This document shows positions 5,969-8,478 of a DNA stretch of 8,478 bases, one piece after another. Position 1 is the stretch's first letter. The number at the start of each line of letters is the position of its first letter. A program made the translations under genes and the position numbers. The notes beneath the pieces are model-generated. The model was not told where the DNA came from, ran no database searches, and saw only the letters and a list, made by a program, of their open reading frames with translations. Origin of the DNA: Mucilaginibacter sp. (GTDB lineage: Bacteria > Bacteroidota > Bacteroidia > Sphingobacteriales > Sphingobacteriaceae); assembly GCA_025934475.1 (NCBI GenBank), contig JAICXZ010000090.1, forward strand, positions 1-8,478, in the 5' to 3' direction.

Positions 5969-5987
5969 TATTTTTGAGATAGTATCT
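5969..5987 (+). promoter_or_regulatory. Candidate -7 box plus palindrome upstream of the SusC-type gene
   Basis: TATTTTTG (5969-5976) matches TAnnTTTG exactly, and it is followed without a gap by AGATAGTATCT (5977-5987), a perfect palindrome around a central G. A start site here would fall within the palindrome, a common operator position, and would give a leader of roughly 110 nt before the ATG at 6096. No TTG lies at standard -33 spacing, so the promoter call is moderate. Confidence 0.38.
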
Positions 5988-6000
5988 TTTTAAATGATGT

Positions 6001-6022
6001 AATAATGTAGAGTATCATTATT
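6001..6022. repeat. 7-bp inverted repeat in the leader of the SusC-type gene
   Basis: AATAATG (6001-6007) and CATTATT (6016-6022) are exact reverse complements with 8 nt between them. If transcription starts near 5982, this would be a weak AU-rich hairpin in the 5' leader, about 75 nt before the start codon. Such short AT repeats can arise by chance. Confidence 0.3.
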
Positions 6023-6095
6023 TGTTAAGATTATATTATCTCAACAACTTCGTACTGATTAACAACCAATTATTTCTAAATCCAATTATTACCAC

Positions 6096-8478
6096 ATGAA
6101 AAGAATCTTTACTCTTTCAGGGTTGTTGTTATGTTTCCTTTTCAATTATGCGTTTGCTCAAACTACCGTTAAAGGTAAGGTAGTTGATGCAACCACCGGT
6201 GAAACACTAATCGGTGTCAGCGTTTTGGTTAAAGGCACAACAACGGGAACCCAAACAGACGTCAGCGGTCAATTCTCGCTAAGCGTCCCTTCCAACGCAA
6301 CCTTGGTATTTACCTATTTGGGCTATGCTGAGCAACAGATCCCGGTAGTTACATCAACTTCGTTAACCGTAAAATTATTGCCTGCAGCCAGCCAACTGCA
6401 GCAAGTGGTGGTTATCGGTTATGGTACACAACGGAAAGTAGACAATACAGGCTCGGTTGCAACCGTGAAAGGATCTGATGTAGCCAAACAGTCATCAGAA
6501 AGTGCACTTGCTTCATTACAAGGCAAGGTTGCCGGTCTTAACATCATCAACAGCGGCTCTCCGGGTGCATCTCCGCAGGTAACCATCCGTGGTTTGGGCT
6601 CTATTGAGGGCAGCACAAGCCCACTGTATGTAGTAGATGGTGTTTGGTATGATGACATTTCCTTCCTCAATACAGCGGATATCGAAAGCATCAGCGTATT
6701 AAAGGATGCATCAAGTACAGCAATCTACGGTATCCGTGCAGCAAACGGCGTTATCGTTGTTACTACCAGACGCGGTTCAACAGGCAAGCCGGTAATTAAC
6801 TATAATGCTTATGTGGGATGGCAAAAGGCCACAAACCTGGTGCCCATGGCTAATGCTACGCAGTATGCAACAGCGATTGACGAACTGTACCAATACAATA
6901 ATATCACACCTGTGCTGTTTTCGGATCCTGCTAGCTTTGGCGCCGGAACCAACTGGTACAATCAAATCCTGCGTAATGCATTTACAACTAATCACGAATT
7001 GTCGTTGACAGGCGGTACCGAGGCTTATCGCTATAACTATTCATTCAGCTACAACGATCAGGATGGTTTGGTGAAAACCAACAATTTCCAGCGGTATACC
7101 TTCCATGCTTCCAACGATATAAAGATTGCCAAGGTGATTACTGTAGGTTTTACTGCTACCTTGCTTTCGAACCATTCCAGAGATATTAATGGTGGCATTT
7201 TCCATGAATTGTACGGCGCTGCACCAACATTGCCGGTATTTTACGCTAATGGCGCTTATGGCGACCCGGCCGACTACCACACTGGTGACGGAAATAACTA
7301 CAATCCGGAAGCTACCATCGATTTTTTTAATCAGCATTCACGCACTCAGCGTGCCACCGGCAATATTTACGGTGAATGGGCCATTTTGAAGGACCTGAAG
7401 TTCAAAACCAGCTACAGTGTGGATCTGGGTCAGTCGGAATTGAGGGCATACACCCCCAAGTATTACGCCACACTTGCTCAGCAAAGTGCGGTAACTGCCC
7501 AAACTGTAGATCATACCGAAACGCGCAACTGGATGTGGGAAAATACCCTTACCTATGACAAAACGATCAAGGATCATCACATTACTGCTTTAGCCGGTTA
7601 TAGTGCGCAGGATTATACCACCTACTACGCAAGTGGTTTTGCGCAAAATGTACCATATGTGGCAAGCGGCAGTATTCGGACTTCGTTTCCTGATACAGCT
7701 AAAAATGTATTTCAGACCGTTACACCTGATAAGCAGCCCCACACACGCTTCCTGTCGCAATTTGCAAGGCTAAACTACTCATATAAAAACACCTATTTAT
7801 TGAACGCTTCAGTGCGTCATGACGGTTCCTCGCTGTTCTATTACGGCAACGGAAACAACGCATTTGGCTGGTTCCCGTCTGTGGGTGCCGGTTGGGTTGT
7901 GAGTAATGAGGACTTCATGAAAGGTCAACATATATTTGACAACTTAAAATTGAGAGGGAGCTGGGGACAAGTAGGTAACGCCAACGTGCCAATCAACCTC
8001 TCGAATGTGGCCGTTACCGCAGATCCGAGCTACCTAACAGCAATATTTGGCAACCCGCAGCAGTTTTACCAGGGACGCGTTATCAATACCGTGGCGCCTC
8101 CGTTTACTTACTGGGAAAAAGCCACTTCAACCGACTTTGGCTTCGAGGCTGCATTTTTGCATAACAAGCTGACTTTTGAGGCTGATTACTACAACCGGGT
8201 AACTGACAATGCCATCTTTGCTATTCCTATTCCGGCATCTGTAGGTGCTGCGGGTAGCAATATAGAAGGCAACCAGGCAAAAATCAGGAACCGTGGCGCC
8301 GAGTTTTTGCTGGGATGGAAAGATAGCCCTTCAAAAGATTTCTCTTACTCGGTTAGTGCTAACCTCGGCATCAATAACAACGTCGTTCAAAATGTTATTA
8401 CCGGTAAGAACCCTATTTACACAGGCGGCAATGGTATCCCGAACGGTGCGCTGGCAACACGTATCGTCGAGGGTGAAC
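6096..8478 (+). CDS. SusC/RagA-family TonB-linked outer-membrane receptor, 3'-truncated
   Basis: The frame is open from ATG 6096 to the window edge without a stop, giving 794 residues of a protein that usually has about 1,000 or more. A signal peptide covers 1-21 (charged start, hydrophobic core, cleavage at AFA-Q). A carboxypeptidase-regulatory-like beta-sandwich follows at about 24-95 (VKGKVVDATTGETLIG at its start), then the TonB-box region VVVIGYGTQ (104-112), the plug domain (about 116-226), and the barrel. The SusC family signature LKDASSTAIYGIRAANG lies at 202-218. There is no STN domain before the sandwich, so direct anti-sigma signalling is not expected. Family knowledge: with a SusD-like lipoprotein these receptors import glycans, peptides or other large nutrients, powered by TonB-ExbBD. 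No substrate can be read from this part. The start follows a long AT-rich leader without Shine-Dalgarno, as is usual in Bacteroidota. Confidence 0.95.
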   Translation, partial: MKRIFTLSGLLLCFLFNYAFAQTTVKGKVVDATTGETLIGVSVLVKGTTTGTQTDVSGQFSLSVPSNATLVFTYLGYAEQQIPVVTSTSLTVKLLPAASQLQQVVVIGYGTQRKVDNTGSVATVKGSDVAKQSSESALASLQGKVAGLNIINSGSPGASPQVTIRGLGSIEGSTSPLYVVDGVWYDDISFLNTADIESISVLKDASSTAIYGIRAANGVIVVTTRRGSTGKPVINYNAYVGWQKATNLVPMANATQYATAIDELYQYNNITPVLFSDPASFGAGTNWYNQILRNAFTTNHELSLTGGTEAYRYNYSFSYNDQDGLVKTNNFQRYTFHASNDIKIAKVITVGFTATLLSNHSRDINGGIFHELYGAAPTLPVFYANGAYGDPADYHTGDGNNYNPEATIDFFNQHSRTQRATGNIYGEWAILKDLKFKTSYSVDLGQSELRAYTPKYYATLAQQSAVTAQTVDHTETRNWMWENTLTYDKTIKDHHITALAGYSAQDYTTYYASGFAQNVPYVASGSIRTSFPDTAKNVFQTVTPDKQPHTRFLSQFARLNYSYKNTYLLNASVRHDGSSLFYYGNGNNAFGWFPSVGAGWVVSNEDFMKGQHIFDNLKLRGSWGQVGNANVPINLSNVAVTADPSYLTAIFGNPQQFYQGRVINTVAPPFTYWEKATSTDFGFEAAFLHNKLTFEADYYNRVTDNAIFAIPIPASVGAAGSNIEGNQAKIRNRGAEFLLGWKDSPSKDFSYSVSANLGINNNVVQNVITGKNPIYTGGNGIPNGALATRIVEGE

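Larger units (their letters stand above)
5745..6001. repeat. Recurring TGATGTA/TACATCA word
   Basis: The heptamer occurs exactly at 5745-5751 (TGATGTA), 5800-5806 (TACATCA), 5844-5850 (TACATCA) and 5995-6001 (TGATGTA), with a 6/7 match at 5754-5760. The copies at 5844-5852 and 5993-6001 extend to a 9-bp inverted pair (TACATCATT/AATGATGTA). Four exact copies in about 260 nt exceeds what chance would usually give, even in AT-rich DNA, although the word also occurs in nearby coding sequence as Thr-Ser codons. The copies may be sites for one DNA-binding protein. Confidence 0.4.
5744..6095. other. 352-nt AT-rich gene-free region rich in inverted repeats
   Basis: No coding frame with recognisable protein features occupies this stretch on either strand. 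It is clearly more AT-rich than the flanking genes from about 5870 onward. It contains an inverted repeat beginning at the radical SAM stop codon, a short hairpin inside that repeat, a strong AT-rich hairpin at 5878-5913, a TAnnTTTG box at 5969-5976 followed by a palindrome, and another inverted repeat at 6001-6022. Its likely roles are the end of the radical SAM transcript and control of the SusC-type gene; a small RNA is possible but unproven. Confidence 0.7.

Noticed and set aside
5744..6095. Possible CRISPR array or tRNA in the long gene-free region
   Set aside because: There are no regularly spaced direct repeats and no cloverleaf or CCA-like end; the repeats present are short and inverted.
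6419..7580. Several small open frames on both strands inside the SusC-type gene
   Set aside because: The continuous 794-residue + strand frame with signal peptide, plug and family signature explains the region fully.

Overview
The window looks like a chromosomal segment of a Bacteroidota bacterium, probably a Sphingobacteriaceae relative (Mucilaginibacter/Pedobacter type). The reasons are a SusC/RagA-type TonB-linked receptor with the family signature, TAnnTTTG-like -7 promoter boxes in the intergenic gaps, a general lack of Shine-Dalgarno sequences, and a Bacteroidota-style IspH and ferrochelatase. The lineage is inferred from these features only. All supported genes lie on the + strand; nothing convincing is coded on the - strand. 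No tRNA, rRNA, CRISPR array or insertion sequence was seen.

Positions 1-2208 hold a tight three-gene block: the 3' part of a PlsC-like acyltransferase, a membrane family-2 glycosyltransferase starting 1 nt after it, and a CruF-type (DUF422) carotenoid hydratase that overlaps the glycosyltransferase by 22 nt. Together they look like a tailoring cassette that would hydrate a carotenoid end, attach a sugar and acylate that sugar, giving a carotenoid glycoside ester. The next gene, ispH (2266-3117), makes IPP/DMAPP, the isoprenoid precursors of carotenoids, but it has its own promoter-like box.

Positions 3213-4232 encode ferrochelatase HemH, the last step of protoheme synthesis, with four cysteines that could hold an internal iron-sulfur cluster. 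Positions 4325-5743 encode a radical SAM protein with an N-terminal B12-binding-like domain and no assignable substrate. The -7 boxes of ispH and hemH lie only 7 and 9 nt before their ATG codons, so both mRNAs should be leaderless or nearly so. The radical SAM promoter carries an inverted repeat across its -7 box.

Positions 5744-6095 are an AT-rich 352-nt gene-free stretch, unusually rich in inverted repeats and in a recurring TGATGTA/TACATCA word. It leads into a SusC-family outer-membrane receptor (6096 onward) that runs off the right edge; a SusD-like partner would be expected just downstream. The unusual material is therefore the carotenoid-ester cassette, the unassigned radical SAM enzyme and the structured intergenic region. 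No clear novel defence or mobile system is visible.
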